Part shown: positions 35,499-44,914 of the stretch, one piece after another
Numbering within the stretch: the first letter of the stretch is position 1
Layout: every line of letters starts with the position of its first letter
NCBI GenBank assembly: GCA_020426505.1
Contig: JAGQPX010000005.1
Span: 1 to 64,000, forward strand
Origin: Planctomycetaceae bacterium
GTDB taxonomy: Bacteria; Planctomycetota; Planctomycetia; Planctomycetales; Planctomycetaceae
Direction: 5' to 3'
Length of the DNA stretch: 64,000 bases
Position numbers and translations under genes: made by a program
Notes under the pieces: generated by a model
Told to the model about the DNA's origin: nothing
What the model saw: the letters and a program-made list of their open reading frames with translations, nothing else
Database searches by the model: none

Positions 35499-36818
35499 TC
35501 AGCCCATCAGTTCCGGGATTGGTTCGCCGTCACACATCCGGATCGGTCGGCCGTCGGGGGCGGTGTGATGAGTGTCCAGAGGAATCCCGAGTTTGGTGTA
35601 GATGGTGGCGGCCACATCCTCAGCGTGATACTCGTCTCCTTCGACCTTGAGGGCGGTCTGGTCCGTCTTGCCGATGACAGCACCGTGCGGTGTGCCGATC
35701 CCCGACATGACGATGTAGCTTGCCGTCGATGAATGATCGCGTCCCGAGTTGGCGTTGATCGCGGGGGTGCGGCCGAAGTCGGTCATCCAGACGACAAGGG
35801 TTGTCTCCAGCAGGCCTCGCTCCTGCAGGTCCTCGATGAGCGCGGGAACCCCCTGGTCGATATATGGAAGCTTGTTTCTCAGCGTTTTGAAGTTGTTGGA
35901 GTGCGTGTCCCAGCCACCGTCGCTCACGGTTACGAAGCGGGCTCCGGACTCGACCAACCGTCGTGCGAGGAGACAACTCTGTCCGAAGTAGTTTCGACCA
36001 TAAGTGTCACGCGTCGTGTCCTTCTCCTGCGACAGGTCGAATGCCTGCTTCGTCTCTGGGGAAGAGATGATCTCAAATGCGTTCTCGTAGAACTTATCGG
36101 TCGCTTCGAGTGCTCCTGCGTGTTCTGCGTCCTTGCGCGGAAGGGTGTCGAGCAGGGCGAGTGCCTGTCGGCGACGCTCGAACACCGTCAGGGGAAGTCC
36201 GCCGGGCGGCGTCACATCGCGGATCGTGTAATCCTTGCTGTTCGGATCACCCGGCACCTCGAACGGGTTGTGTTCGAGGCCGAGATAGCCCGCCAGTCCG
36301 GCTCGCTTACGACGGTCGACGTGTGATCCGAGTTGGATAAAGGGCGGCAATGAGTTCCGTTTGCCACGTTCCTTCGAGATGACCGAGCCATAGCAGGGAT
36401 AGGTCATCGTCTGATTGAACGGCTTGCCGGAGTGCATGATTGCATCGGCAATGCTGTGACTCCCGTTGCGGGGATTGAGGTTTCGCAGGAGTGCGAACTG
36501 GCTCAGCCCTTCGGAGAACCTGGGCATCAACTCGGTGAACTGAACGCCCGGCACAACGGTCTGGATCGTCGAGAACTCCCCGCGCACGTCTGCATTGGCT
36601 TCGGGTTTGGGGTCGATCGAATCGATGTGGCTTGTGCCGCCACGAGTCCAGATGAGGATGCAGTTGTGATCACTCGGGGCCGTCTTCGTGGCCGCCTGTG
36701 CCCGCATGGCCCCATCAAGTGAGAGTCCGACTCCGGCGAGTGAGCCGACCTGCATGAGAAAAGATCGTCGTGAACTGAGTTGACAGATCGCATCACGTCG
36801 GGGGAAGAGATTCAACAC
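35499..36818 (-). CDS. DUF1501 protein with Tat signal (sulfatase/phosphatase-superfamily-like)
   Basis: This protein has 439 residues. A twin-arginine signal (SSRRSFLMQVGSLAGVGLSL) ends near AQAA. The DUF1501 pattern follows: CILIWTRGGTSHIDSIDPKP, FTELMPRFSEGLSQFALLRN, and LVVWMTDFGRTPAIN with GRDHSS. DUF1501 belongs to the alkaline-phosphatase/sulfatase fold clan by published structure-based grouping, but its activity is unknown. Export through Tat suggests it folds, perhaps with a metal, before leaving the cytoplasm. It is divergent from the DUF1549/DUF1553 gene across fewer than 190 bases and upstream of the PPC gene, matching a common planctomycete gene set. Confidence 0.95.
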   Translation of the reverse strand: MLNLFPRRDAICQLSSRRSFLMQVGSLAGVGLSLDGAMRAQAATKTAPSDHNCILIWTRGGTSHIDSIDPKPEANADVRGEFSTIQTVVPGVQFTELMPRFSEGLSQFALLRNLNPRNGSHSIADAIMHSGKPFNQTMTYPCYGSVISKERGKRNSLPPFIQLGSHVDRRKRAGLAGYLGLEHNPFEVPGDPNSKDYTIRDVTPPGGLPLTVFERRRQALALLDTLPRKDAEHAGALEATDKFYENAFEIISSPETKQAFDLSQEKDTTRDTYGRNYFGQSCLLARRLVESGARFVTVSDGGWDTHSNNFKTLRNKLPYIDQGVPALIEDLQERGLLETTLVVWMTDFGRTPAINANSGRDHSSTASYIVMSGIGTPHGAVIGKTDQTALKVEGDEYHAEDVAATIYTKLGIPLDTHHTAPDGRPIRMCDGEPIPELMG

Positions 36819-37005
36819 GATTCGGTCCCGCTGGTTAAAGTTCGCTGGCTGACGTCTGACTCCAGTCTACCCGCTCCTGCTGCCGCAACCCAGAAGAGAC
36901 TGACAAACCGGAGCAGTCATGTTGTATACTTGGAGAATCGTAGCGACTACACGGGCCCGATGTCAGCCCCACCCTTACTTCCTGCCCCCGATTCAGCACC
37001 GACTC

Positions 37006-39474
37006 ATGCGACCCTTGTTGATTTCGCTGACTCTCTGGACGGGCATGCTTTTTTTGTCCACCGAGTGTCAGTGCGGAGACGACGTTGACATACAGGTCAC
37101 CCCCACAATCGTTCGACTGACGAGCGATCTTGACCGAGTGCAACTCATGGTCACACAGCGTGAGTCATCGGAGCTGTCACATGATGTGACTCGACAAGTG
37201 ACGTATGAAAGCCTCGCTCCTGAGATTGCGAGCGTCTCGGTCACTGGGCGTGTCTCACCATATCAGGCAGGCGAGACGACGATCCGCGTTGCAGCCGGTG
37301 AGTCGAGTGTTGACGTGCCCGTCACTGTGGAGTTGTCTGAATCGCAACCGATCGTGAGCTTCACGGAAGACGTCATTCCCGTGCTGACCAAGGCCGGTTG
37401 CAATCAGGGAGCATGTCATGGGGCTCAATTCGGGCAGGGGGGACTCAAATTTTCGTTGCTCGGTTTCGCGCCGGAGGAGGACCACCCGGCGATCGCCCGT
37501 GACTGGAGTCAACGACGGCTTTCGTTCATCTCTCCCGAAGAGAGTCTGTTGCTCAGGAAAGCAACTTCAGCAGTTCCTCACGGCGGAGGAAAGCGGATCG
37601 ATTTTGATTCGCCTGAGTATCAGATCCTCAAGGCATGGATCGATGCCGGAGCACCCGGACCTGTCACTGGGGAACCTCGGTTAATCGACATCGCCGTGAC
37701 GCCGCGCGCCGGGGAGTACGGAGGTGAGGCCAGTCAGCAATTACGAGTGACGGCAGAATTCGACGACGGCTCAAAGCGTGACGTCACGCACCTTGCACGC
37801 TACGACAGTCTGGGGACGGGCATCGCAACGGTCGATCGAGACGGCTATCTGTCGGTCGTTGGGCAGGGGCAAACGGCCATCATGGTGCGCTATCGCGGGC
37901 GTGCGATCGTATCGTCCATCATCAGGCCGTTCACCGAGGATGTCGATCTGTCAACTTTTGAGCCCGCGAACTTCGTCGACGAGCATGTGAAGGCCCAGTG
38001 GCAGAAGATCGGGTTGCAGCCGTCATCGTTGTGCAGTGATGAAACCTTCATTCGGCGAGCGTTCCTCGCATCGATTGGCACGCTGCCGACTCGTGAACGG
38101 GTCGAACGTTTCCTCGCATCCGACGAACCGGACAAGCGTATTCAACTCGTGGACGAACTACTCGGCCTCACTGGTGACCCCAAACGCGATGTGTACGTCG
38201 AAGCTTGGAGTGCCTACTGGACACAGAAGTGGGGCGACCTGCTGAGGAACAATCGCGAGCAAGTCGGCGAGATCGGCATGTGGGCCTTTGCGAACTGGAT
38301 TCGCTCGTCGCTGCGCGAGAACAAGCCGATGGACGAGTTCGCCCGTGAGATTCTGCTCTCGCGAGGATCGATCTATCAGAACGGTCAGGCCAATTACTTC
38401 AAGGTCGCTGGCGATCCGACTGATCTGGCGGAGACGACTGCCCAGGTCTTCCTCGGCTTGCGGCTGGAGTGTGCCAAGTGCCATCAGCATCCGTTCGAGT
38501 CGATCAGTCAGCAGGATTACTATGGACTGGCAGCGTTTTTCACACAGGTCTCGACGAAACGCAGCAGTGCCTTTGGCAGCTTCGGCGATGACACGGTCGT
38601 GCGACTGAAGACATCTGGCAGCATCAAACACCCGCGGACTGGCATAGTCGTCCCGCCGACACCCTTGGGGCAAGACCCACTCGAAGACATCGAAGCCCGT
38701 GATCTGCGTCGTCCGCTGGCCGAATGGCTGACGTCACCAGAGAATCCGCTCTTTGCTCGCAACATCGTCAATCGCACGTGGGGTTACCTGATGGGCGCCC
38801 CTTTGGTTGAGCCGATCGATGACTTACGAGAGACCAATCCTCCCTCCAATCCAGAGTTGCTGGATGCACTGGCCGCAGACTTCATTGCAAATCAATATGA
38901 TCTCCGCCAACTCATGCGCGCCATCATGGCCTCGCGGACGTTCGCTTTGAGTTCGGCAGCGACGGATGAGAACGCAGACGACAGTCGGTTCTTCTCTCAC
39001 TATCCGTCGACACGCCTGCCCGCAGAAGTACTGCTTGATGCGATCGACGATGCGTGCGGTACGCAAGAACGGTTCACGGGGGTCCCCCTTGGCACTCGAG
39101 CGATCGAGCTGCCAGATCCGAACTTTGAGTCGTACTTCCTCGACACACTCGGTCGACCGCAGCGGATCGTTTCCTGTGAATGTGAACGCACCGCAGAACC
39201 GAACCTTGCGCAGGTTCTGCAACTCGCCAATGGCGAACTCGTCCAACGCAAACTGACAGACGAGGCCGGCCGGATCGCGAAGCTCGTGGAAAGCAATGTG
39301 GACGACGAGTCAGGTTTCCGTGAACTCTATCTCGTCTCCGTCGGCCGTCATCCGACAGCGCAGGAACTGGTCAACTGTTATTCGATCCTCGCTGCCGCCG
39401 GTGATCGCAAGCAGGGACTGGAGGACATCCTCTGGGCGCTGATCAACAGCCGTGAGTTCCACTTCAATCATTGA
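37006..39474 (+). CDS. DUF1549/DUF1553 (PSCyt2/PSD1) multiheme-type secreted protein
   Basis: I choose ATG 37006 (822 residues), which begins a clean signal peptide (MRPLLISLTLWTGMLFL); the frame opens at 36919. An Ig-like Big_2 domain (about 25-110) comes first. A cytochrome-like region follows with heme motif CNQGACH (Cys132, Cys137, His138), which has four residues between the Cys. A second Big_2-like repeat lies around 225-315. DUF1549 (about 330-540) contains a canonical CAKCH (Cys489-His493), and DUF1553 (about 570-815) ends the protein. Such proteins are presumed periplasmic electron-transfer or enzyme components. It is divergent from the DUF1501 gene. Confidence 0.93.
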   Translation: MRPLLISLTLWTGMLFLSTECQCGDDVDIQVTPTIVRLTSDLDRVQLMVTQRESSELSHDVTRQVTYESLAPEIASVSVTGRVSPYQAGETTIRVAAGESSVDVPVTVELSESQPIVSFTEDVIPVLTKAGCNQGACHGAQFGQGGLKFSLLGFAPEEDHPAIARDWSQRRLSFISPEESLLLRKATSAVPHGGGKRIDFDSPEYQILKAWIDAGAPGPVTGEPRLIDIAVTPRAGEYGGEASQQLRVTAEFDDGSKRDVTHLARYDSLGTGIATVDRDGYLSVVGQGQTAIMVRYRGRAIVSSIIRPFTEDVDLSTFEPANFVDEHVKAQWQKIGLQPSSLCSDETFIRRAFLASIGTLPTRERVERFLASDEPDKRIQLVDELLGLTGDPKRDVYVEAWSAYWTQKWGDLLRNNREQVGEIGMWAFANWIRSSLRENKPMDEFAREILLSRGSIYQNGQANYFKVAGDPTDLAETTAQVFLGLRLECAKCHQHPFESISQQDYYGLAAFFTQVSTKRSSAFGSFGDDTVVRLKTSGSIKHPRTGIVVPPTPLGQDPLEDIEARDLRRPLAEWLTSPENPLFARNIVNRTWGYLMGAPLVEPIDDLRETNPPSNPELLDALAADFIANQYDLRQLMRAIMASRTFALSSAATDENADDSRFFSHYPSTRLPAEVLLDAIDDACGTQERFTGVPLGTRAIELPDPNFESYFLDTLGRPQRIVSCECERTAEPNLAQVLQLANGELVQRKLTDEAGRIAKLVESNVDDESGFRELYLVSVGRHPTAQELVNCYSILAAAGDRKQGLEDILWALINSREFHFNH

Positions 39475-39527
39475 TGGAAACCTTAAATCGAAGTCATTGC
39501 CGTTGGAGGCGTCGTCGTGGGGGGCCG

Positions 39528-40631
39528 TTACAGCGGCGGCTCAGCCATCGCGGCGGCGACGAATGACAGCGTGAAGCAAATGACTCCCGTGCAGGCGACC
39601 AGCAGCAGCCAGTTCGGTGTCATTGGAAAGCGGCGAGCAATGTTCGAACTGACGGGGAGAGGGCTTCGAAGTCGTCGCGAGGCCAATCGTAATCTGAAGG
39701 CACCTTCGAGGAGTCCATCATCCCGCGCGAGCAAGATCGCGATGACCGTGACGTAAACGGCTGAGGAAACGAGCAGCAACGTGGATACTTCGACGTTTTG
39801 CCCGAGGTCATATTTCATCAGAGTGACGGACAGAGCGTTGTTCAGGAAATGCACGATGATTGGCGCCCATAAGCTGCCGGTGGCGATGTAAGTCACGTGG
39901 AGGAAGATTCCTATCGGAATGGTCGCCAGCGCGTGTGAGGGTGAGATATGAGCGATGGCGAACAGCAGCGAGGTCATCAGCACGCCGCGCACAACACCCC
40001 AGCGTGCTGTCAGTCCGTGACCGATGAGGCCACGGAAGATCACTTCCTCGCCTATCGCAGGTCCGACACCGACAATCACCAGCAACTGCGGGTAAGCAGT
40101 CATGCTTGTCTGGCCTTGAATCAGGCTGATCGCATCGTCTGAAAACTCGAATGCTGCAAGTGCGGGCCACTGACTGACCGCGATGTGCAACAGCTCATCC
40201 ATCAGAGAAGAGCTGGCTCGATAGAGTTCGTCGGACAGAATCCCCAAAGGGACAACGGCCCCGGCCAGGAGGACGATTTGGCGGATCGTGGGCAACTGTA
40301 ACCCGAGTCTGTCTCGCGGATGAGGTTGCATTCGCCAGAAGGCCATTGGCAGCACAAAAAACAACGATCCGAGAGTGGCGCAGCCAATGAGTGCCGTCAG
40401 TAACCAGTCGAGTTCACTCTGCCCCAATTGAGCCGCGAGCACTCCGATGTCTGACCATTGATCCGGAAGGCCGTTACAGGCCACCAGGATGAGCAGCACA
40501 AGCAAGAGAATGCCGGCGAAAGTTTGGGCGAGATGATAGCCGCCGACCCACATCAGCGATTCGGTCAACCCCGGCCCAGTGAGAGTTTCACCTGATTGTC
40601 GCTTCAATCTGAGTGCGGGTCTGCTCGTCAT
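39528..40631 (-). CDS. CPBP-family intramembrane metalloprotease (CAAX-like)
   Basis: This protein has about 367 residues from ATG 40631; the frame continues to 40682. About eight hydrophobic helices are present. The three CPBP (Abi/Rce1-like) motifs are visible: EEVIFRG (E-E-x-x-x-R) in PAIGEEVIFRGLIGHG, a following FAIAHI (F-x-x-x-H) and HFLNNAL (H-x-x-x-N/B). These glutamate-type proteases cleave prenylated or other membrane substrates in eukaryotes; bacterial members are linked to bacteriocin self-immunity or to unknown substrates. An N-terminal basic, non-hydrophobic tail of about 20 residues precedes helix 1. It converges with the DUF1549/DUF1553 gene. Confidence 0.9.
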   Translation of the reverse strand: MTSRPALRLKRQSGETLTGPGLTESLMWVGGYHLAQTFAGILLLVLLILVACNGLPDQWSDIGVLAAQLGQSELDWLLTALIGCATLGSLFFVLPMAFWRMQPHPRDRLGLQLPTIRQIVLLAGAVVPLGILSDELYRASSSLMDELLHIAVSQWPALAAFEFSDDAISLIQGQTSMTAYPQLLVIVGVGPAIGEEVIFRGLIGHGLTARWGVVRGVLMTSLLFAIAHISPSHALATIPIGIFLHVTYIATGSLWAPIIVHFLNNALSVTLMKYDLGQNVEVSTLLLVSSAVYVTVIAILLARDDGLLEGAFRLRLASRRLRSPLPVSSNIARRFPMTPNWLLLVACTGVICFTLSFVAAAMAEPPL

Positions 40632-40913
40632 GAAATGAAGCCTTCTCAGAAACAGGTCGACGAACAGCACATCCCTCGTCAACGAATGACGTGCCGGTAA
40701 CAGACCATGTTTCAGATCGCCGGATCAAAAGAAACGATGACCTTCACGACAGATTCACTGTATACTCGAAGGTGTCAATCGTCAATTTTTTGTCTCCCGT
40801 AGATTGCGGCGGCCTGACAGTCGATTCGAGTCGCCTGTATCACGTTCGGAAGTCCCTCCGCCACAATCCGGTCGATCTCACCTCCATCAAATCGTCCCCC
40901 GCAAGGCGCCTCA

Positions 40914-42359
40914 TTGCACGCAATCCCTGTGTCCTCCCCTTCTCGAACAACGCCGGAATACTTCTGTGTCGGCTGCAACATGCGGTTTGCGAGCAATGCT
41001 GACGATGCCTGTCCGCGTTGCGGTGTTTCGGTGGACCTGGGTCTGACGATCGCGTCGCTACCGACGCAGTTGTTCAAGTCAGGGCCACTCAACAAATTGA
41101 CAACGAGTTCACCGTACGTTGAGTCACTGAATCATCTCATCGGTCGTGAGCTTCACGTCTATCAGTGTCGGTCGCTTCTCGGACGGGGCGGAATGGGCTG
41201 GGTCTATCTGGCCCGGCATCGCGATCTGTCGCGTGAGTGTGCATTGAAGATTCTCTCCCCGAAACTTGTTCAGCAGGACCCGAACTATCTCGAACACTTT
41301 TTAAACGAGGGGCGGGCGGCGGCCAGCCTGTCTCATCCGAACATCGTCACGATACACGCGGTTGGTGAGGCGGACGGACATCACTTTCTGGAGATGGAGT
41401 TCCTTCGGGGACAATCGCTGCAGCAACTGCTCGATCAAGCTCCGCTTTCTCCGCTGCGCGCGACATCGATCATCTGTCAGGTTGCCCAAGGCCTTGCGAC
41501 AGCACATCAGAAAGGCATTCTTCACCGCGATTTGAAACCGGACAACATCCTGCTGACACACCGAGGAATTGCCAAGATCGGCGACTTTGGCCTCGCAAAA
41601 CGACTCCACCCGTCATCAGCTGAGACGGTTCCGGAGACCCTGGCCGGGACTCCGCACTACATGGCTCCGGAACTTTTTCAAGGATTCTCTTCGACGACGG
41701 CATGTGATGTCTATTCCCTCGGCATTTGCTACTTCTCGCTGCTGACCGGCCGCCTTCCGTTCCCGAGACGCTCACTCAATGAACTCGTGACCGCTGCACT
41801 CCACGATCCACTTCCGAAGATTACGGACATCTGCGAACAGGCGACTCCGGAGATGATCGACTGCCTCAATGCACTGACAGCTCGCAGCCCTGCGAATCGC
41901 CCGCAGAGTGGACTTGAGGCCAGTTCGTTGCTTCAAGCAGTGCTCGGCCATCTGCGGGATTTCGAAACGCTGATGCACGACGCGTTCGAGGGGACGCCCC
42001 ATGTGACATGGACGCGAAAGGAGAATCAGTACCAATTGAAGGTCCCGCTTACCGATGGTCGTGGACAGACCGTCTATATCGAAAGTAGCGATCATGCCAG
42101 TGATCACCGCCTGCTGACGATCTTCAGCACGTGCTGTCCGGTTCAACCGCACTACTTTGAGCAGGCCTTGCGGCTCAACAACGAGATTTCTCACGGAGGC
42201 ATCGCGATTCGGGACGTCGACGGACAGTCATTCTTCGTCATGGTCGATACTTATCCCAGTGCGACCGTTGATGCTGAGGAGATTCGGCAGAGCGTATTTG
42301 AAATTGCCCGGCAGGCGGATTTCATCGAACACAAGCTGACGGGCCAGGATATTCATTAA
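40914..42359 (+). CDS. Hanks-type Ser/Thr protein kinase with zinc ribbon and YbjN/CesT-like tail
   Basis: This protein has 481 residues. An N-terminal zinc ribbon (CVGCNMRF...CPRCG, residues about 18-37) precedes the kinase domain (about 78-345). The glycine loop is LGRGGMGWVYLA, the ATP Lys is Lys112 (CALKIL), the catalytic loop is HRDLKPDN (Asp206), DFGLA begins at Asp224, and TPHYMAPE follows. There is no transmembrane helix, so it is cytoplasmic, unlike PknB. The last 120 residues (about 360-481) form an alpha/beta domain whose pattern (VYIESSDHASDHRLLTIFST, RLNNEISHGGIAIRDVDGQS, DAEEIRQSVFEIARQADFIE) resembles the YbjN/type III chaperone fold. The substrate is unknown. Confidence 0.9.
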   Translation: MHAIPVSSPSRTTPEYFCVGCNMRFASNADDACPRCGVSVDLGLTIASLPTQLFKSGPLNKLTTSSPYVESLNHLIGRELHVYQCRSLLGRGGMGWVYLARHRDLSRECALKILSPKLVQQDPNYLEHFLNEGRAAASLSHPNIVTIHAVGEADGHHFLEMEFLRGQSLQQLLDQAPLSPLRATSIICQVAQGLATAHQKGILHRDLKPDNILLTHRGIAKIGDFGLAKRLHPSSAETVPETLAGTPHYMAPELFQGFSSTTACDVYSLGICYFSLLTGRLPFPRRSLNELVTAALHDPLPKITDICEQATPEMIDCLNALTARSPANRPQSGLEASSLLQAVLGHLRDFETLMHDAFEGTPHVTWTRKENQYQLKVPLTDGRGQTVYIESSDHASDHRLLTIFSTCCPVQPHYFEQALRLNNEISHGGIAIRDVDGQSFFVMVDTYPSATVDAEEIRQSVFEIARQADFIEHKLTGQDIH

Positions 42360-42475
42360 CGAGATCCGGCCAATCTTCAAAACTCGCACTTGATGGGTGT
42401 GATCAGCGTCCGGTAGTTTGGAAGGCTGGGCAGAGGCCAGATTTGCGTCTTGCCACCATTGAGGAACGAATTGTC

Positions 42476-43291
42476 ATGCAGCGAAGTCATGTACTCGGTT
42501 TGATCGCAAATACGGCCATCACGGTTGCCGCCCTGGGGCAGCCGACATCCGCGCAGGCCCAGATCACACGCGGGTTCGACACGATTGCCCGCTCCCTCGC
42601 GACAGGGGAAGAACGTCAAAGACAGCCGGATCTTCGTGTCTATGAAGTCCAGTACAAGCTGCCCCGCATCGTCTGGGTCGATATCACCGATCCGCAAACG
42701 GGCGAATCTCGACGTGAGCAGATTTGGTACTTGTGCTACCGGGCAACGAACCGTGCACTCGCCAGTCGAGCCGACGATACGAACACCACTCCCGTGAATG
42801 TGCTCGACCCGTTACCGGGTCCCACTCAGTTCATCCCGGAGTTCACACTCACCACTTACGATCAACCGGGGTCCGACGTCGCAGTCCAGGAGTATCTCGA
42901 CGAAATCCTGCCCCAAGCAAAAGCTGTCATCAACAGGATCGAACGCCGACGTCCCAGCGATCCGGAATATCTTGACAGCGTCAACGTGGTCCAGCCTCAA
43001 CCGGTCGCCATCTCGCCGGACGAACAGGATGTCGAATGGATTTACGGCGTCGCCACCTGGCGGAATGTCGATCCTGAAACGGACTATTTCAGCATCACCA
43101 TGCGAGGTTTCTCGAACGGCTACGAGTTGCGTGGTGGCGACGACAACAACACAGTGACGTGGAGGAAGGCGTTGGTCCAGCAGGTCGCGCGTCGGGGCGA
43201 CCGCTTCGATCCCGATCAGATCGAATTCGAGTATGTGACCCCTCCCGAGTGGGTTTACCTGCCCGATCTGAGCGCAGCTGAAACTCCCTGA
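42476..43291 (+). CDS. Secreted protein of unknown function
   Basis: This protein has 271 residues from ATG 42476; the frame opens 33 bases earlier. A signal peptide (SHVLGLIANTAITVAALGQP) is followed by AQA, where cleavage is expected. The mature part is a single beta-rich domain with conserved-looking stretches RVYEVQYKLPRIVWVDITDP, IWYLCYRATNRA and YGVATWRNVDPETDYFSI. These suggest a protein with two similar beta-sheet halves. No catalytic motif is seen. It lies between the kinase gene and the PLP decarboxylase gene on the same strand. I have no named family. Confidence 0.8.
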   Translation: MQRSHVLGLIANTAITVAALGQPTSAQAQITRGFDTIARSLATGEERQRQPDLRVYEVQYKLPRIVWVDITDPQTGESRREQIWYLCYRATNRALASRADDTNTTPVNVLDPLPGPTQFIPEFTLTTYDQPGSDVAVQEYLDEILPQAKAVINRIERRRPSDPEYLDSVNVVQPQPVAISPDEQDVEWIYGVATWRNVDPETDYFSITMRGFSNGYELRGGDDNNTVTWRKALVQQVARRGDRFDPDQIEFEYVTPPEWVYLPDLSAAETP

Positions 43292-43337
43292 CGAATCTGT
43301 CGACTGCATTCTCCCGGGACTTTGCTTATCCTGACGC

Positions 43338-44873
43338 GTGATGATCACTCACGCCGCTACCGCCGCCGCCCGCGACCGCATTGCTGCCGCCTTCTCACCC
43401 GAGTTAATCGGTCGATTGGGGCATGCGTTGGCCGAAACCATGCAGGCGCACTTTCAGACGGTCAACCGTGGTGAAGGTAACGTTCTCAACTGGAATGTCC
43501 CCTCGGTGAACGTCCGTCTCGCCCACGAACACCTCTCGCACAAACCGGTGAACGTTGATCCTGCCCGATCGGAGTTCGCTGCAGAGATCGAGGATCGGTT
43601 TCGTTCACTGGTAAGCACGATCCTCGCCCGTAGCAACAACCTGCACCACCCGCATTACATCGGACATCAGGTCCCCGCGTCCTCTCCCATTGCTGCCCTG
43701 TTCGATGCCGTCGGCTCTGCGACGAATCAGGTCATGGCGATTTACGAAATGGGGCCGTGGGCCAGTGCAGTCGAGCGCAGTGTCGTCGAGGCGGTTGGCG
43801 AACAGCTCGGCATGTCCAAGGGCACCTTCGCAGGGCTCATTACCCACGGCGGCTCACTCGCCAACCTGACCGGACTGCTGACCGCGAGGAACGTCTGTCT
43901 GGCCCAGTCATGGGAGTCGGGTGTCGCTCGGCCCGGACGTCCACCGGTGATGATCGTCCATGCCGACGCGCACTACGGCATCACACGCTCAGCCGGCATC
44001 CTCGGGCTCGGCACTCATCAGGTCATCCGCGCCCCGCTCGACCACCGACGCCGCATGGACCCACGCGGGCTCGACCAGTTGCTCACCGAATATCGCGACA
44101 CGAGCACACAGATCGTGGCAGTCGCTGCTTGTGCGTGTGCCACGCCGATCGGTGCCTTTGATCCACTGCCGGACATTGTTGAGGTCTGCCGCAAACACGA
44201 CGTCTGGCTACACGTCGACGCGGCCCACGGAGGAGCAGCCGCTTTCAGTGACAAGTACGGTCATCTCGTTGATGGCCTTGCGGAGGCAGATAGCATCGTC
44301 TGCGATGCCCACAAGATGATGTTCGTCCCGGCACTGTGTGCGTTCGTGTTCTACCGCAACCCGGCTCATCGCTTCGAGGCGTTTCGTCAGGATGCCCCGT
44401 ATCTCTTCGACCCATCGACGCCCGGCGAGACGTCCGACTTCGACAGCGGGCTGATGACAATCGAATGCACCAAACGGGCCGCTGCCTACGGTCTGTGGGG
44501 GCTGTGGTCGATGTTCGGTCGACAACTCTTCGCAGACATGGTCGACACGACGTTCGACCTCGGTCGTCGGTTTGCTGAGATGCTCAACGCCGAGCCCGAC
44601 TTCGAGTGTCTCCACGAACCACAGTGCAACATTGTCGTGTTCCGGTACATCCCCGACGAACTCCGAGACGCTCCCCCATCACAGATCGGCGAGTTCAATC
44701 GTCAGGTCCGCAGGCAGCTGATCGAATCGGGCGAGTTCTACATCGTCCAAACCAACATCAACGGCGTCGGTGCCCTTAGGGTGACGATCATTAATCCGTT
44801 GACGACAGAACAACATCTTTCAGAGTTGCTCGTGGCACTCCGTCGCGTCGGGAATTCGATTGACCAGACTTGA
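43338..44873 (+). CDS. Pyridoxal-phosphate (group II) amino acid decarboxylase
   Basis: This protein of 511 residues starts at ATG 43338 (GTG at 43335 possible). The group II decarboxylase pattern is complete: HHPHYIGHQVPASSPIAALF for the substrate region, GLITHGGSLANLTGLLTARN for phosphate binding, HVDAAHGGAAAFSDKYG carrying the Asp that pairs with the pyridine nitrogen, and CDAHKMMFVPA with the PLP Lys326. Relatives include L-2,4-diaminobutyrate, glutamate and aromatic amino acid decarboxylases. The closest in pattern is the diaminobutyrate/tyrosine type, but the substrate cannot be fixed from sequence. It converges with the cardiolipin synthase gene. Confidence 0.92.
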   Translation: MMITHAATAAARDRIAAAFSPELIGRLGHALAETMQAHFQTVNRGEGNVLNWNVPSVNVRLAHEHLSHKPVNVDPARSEFAAEIEDRFRSLVSTILARSNNLHHPHYIGHQVPASSPIAALFDAVGSATNQVMAIYEMGPWASAVERSVVEAVGEQLGMSKGTFAGLITHGGSLANLTGLLTARNVCLAQSWESGVARPGRPPVMIVHADAHYGITRSAGILGLGTHQVIRAPLDHRRRMDPRGLDQLLTEYRDTSTQIVAVAACACATPIGAFDPLPDIVEVCRKHDVWLHVDAAHGGAAAFSDKYGHLVDGLAEADSIVCDAHKMMFVPALCAFVFYRNPAHRFEAFRQDAPYLFDPSTPGETSDFDSGLMTIECTKRAAAYGLWGLWSMFGRQLFADMVDTTFDLGRRFAEMLNAEPDFECLHEPQCNIVVFRYIPDELRDAPPSQIGEFNRQVRRQLIESGEFYIVQTNINGVGALRVTIINPLTTEQHLSELLVALRRVGNSIDQT

Positions 44874-44914
44874 ACTGCTCACCTGAGTGGACACGGTTGC
44901 TGCGAGTTCGTTCG

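Noticed and set aside
36899..36940. Promoter-like CTGACA and TATACT before the DUF1549/DUF1553 gene
   Set aside because: The spacing is 19 bases and the -35 is imperfect, so the pair is too weak to call.
40735..40770. ATGACC and TATACT before the kinase gene
   Set aside because: The -35 half is poor and the spacing is 18 bases; TATACT alone is not enough.
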